Assembly (NCBI GenBank): GCA_030744095.1
Contig: JASLRF010000310.1
Span: 1 to 5,583, forward strand
Reading direction: 5' to 3'
Length of the DNA stretch: 5,583 bases
Origin: Pirellulaceae bacterium
Lineage (GTDB): Bacteria > Planctomycetota > Planctomycetia > Pirellulales > Pirellulaceae
Below are positions 5,104 through 5,583 of this stretch, in pieces; position 1 is the stretch's first letter, and every line of letters starts with the position of its first letter. Below the pieces are notes generated by a model that ran no database searches, had not been told where the DNA came from, and saw only the letters and a program-made list of their open reading frames with translations. The translations under genes and the position numbers were made by a program.

Positions 5104-5583
5104 ATGGCGGGCATACGATGGGGAATTCTGAGCACGGCAAAGATCGGCACCGAAAAAGTTATTCCGGCGATGCAACAGGGCGAGTTGTGCGAGATCGCGG
5201 CGATCTCGTCTCGCTCGGTCGAGACTGCCGTGGAAGTCGCAAAACGGCTGGGCATTCCAAAGGCCTACGGCAGCTATGAAGAGATTCTGGCAGATCCGGA
5301 AATCGATGCCATCTACAATCCGCTGCCCAATCACCTGCACGTCGCATGGTCAATCCGCGCATTGGAAGCTGGCAAGCACGTTTTGTGTGAAAAACCAATT
5401 GGCCTGTCGTCCGCGGAAGGTCAGCAGTTAGTCGATGCGGGCAAGCAGCATCCGTCCTTGAAACTGATGGAAGCATTCATGTATCGCCATCATCCGCAAT
5501 GGCAACGGGCTCGGCAGATCGTCAACGACGGTGGTATCGGTCAGCTGCTGACGATCCAATCTGCCTTCAGCTACTTCAACGAC
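5104..5583 (+). CDS. Cytoplasmic Gfo/Idh/MocA family oxidoreductase, N-terminal part (runs off right edge)
   Basis: The first 160 residues of a protein from a family usually about 330 long, cut by the window end. It lacks a signal sequence: residues 4-14 (IRWGILSTAKI) go straight into the dinucleotide-binding fold, in the G-I-L-S-T-A form used by a subgroup that includes D-xylose 1-dehydrogenase and dihydrodiol dehydrogenase relatives. NPLPNHLH (72-79), GKHVLCEKP (90-98, catalytic Lys97) and MEAFMYRHHPQ (122-132) confirm the family and this subgroup. The second domain begins around IGQLLTIQSAF (145-155) and its His/Asp motif lies outside the window. By family it is an NAD(P)-dependent sugar or polyol dehydrogenase/reductase in the cytoplasm; the specific substrate cannot be called. 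The ATG at 5104 has GGA 9 bases upstream, and the frame has no other ATG after the in-frame TGA at 5035. Confidence 0.9.
   Translation, partial: MAGIRWGILSTAKIGTEKVIPAMQQGELCEIAAISSRSVETAVEVAKRLGIPKAYGSYEEILADPEIDAIYNPLPNHLHVAWSIRALEAGKHVLCEKPIGLSSAEGQQLVDAGKQHPSLKLMEAFMYRHHPQWQRARQIVNDGGIGQLLTIQSAFSYFND

Overview
The window looks like chromosomal DNA of a planctomycete, most likely a Pirellula/Rhodopirellula-type bacterium. This is an inference from gene content. It carries a DUF1571 protein (a family known mainly from planctomycetes), a PmoA-type (DUF6807) secreted protein, a Tat-exported Gfo/Idh/MocA oxidoreductase of the form these genomes carry in large numbers, moderate-to-high GC, and several starts with weak Shine-Dalgarno signals. 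I see no tRNA, rRNA, insertion sequence, CRISPR array or phage gene.

Layout, left to right. (1) Positions 1-199, minus strand: the N-terminus of a membrane-anchored protein of unknown function that runs off the left edge. (2) 200-366: a divergent non-coding gap with a perfect 7-bp dyad. (3) 367-1218, plus: a secreted alpha/beta-hydrolase (esterase D-like). (4) 1221-2429, minus: a secreted PmoA/DUF6807 protein, convergent with the hydrolase with only 2 bases between the stops. (5) 2440-3297, minus: a secreted DUF1571 protein just upstream of PmoA; the two form a tight pair, and the PmoA ribosome binding site overlaps the DUF1571 stop. (6) 3298-3645: a 348-base divergent regulatory gap with a GC-rich hairpin. 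(7) 3646-4956, plus: a Tat-exported Gfo/Idh/MocA oxidoreductase. (8) 4957-5103: a gap with a strong hairpin in front of (9) 5104-5583, plus: a second, cytoplasmic Gfo/Idh/MocA oxidoreductase cut by the right edge.

Read together, four of the six proteins carry export signals, and the contents (esterase-like hydrolase, PmoA protein, periplasmic and cytoplasmic NAD(P)-type sugar oxidoreductases) fit envelope or periplasmic carbohydrate processing with a cytoplasmic follow-up step. No substrate can be read from the sequence. Nothing here is clearly a new defence or mobile system. The more unusual points are the compact DUF1571-PmoA coupling, the hairpin found in each non-coding gap, and the odd N-terminus and active-site elbow of the hydrolase.
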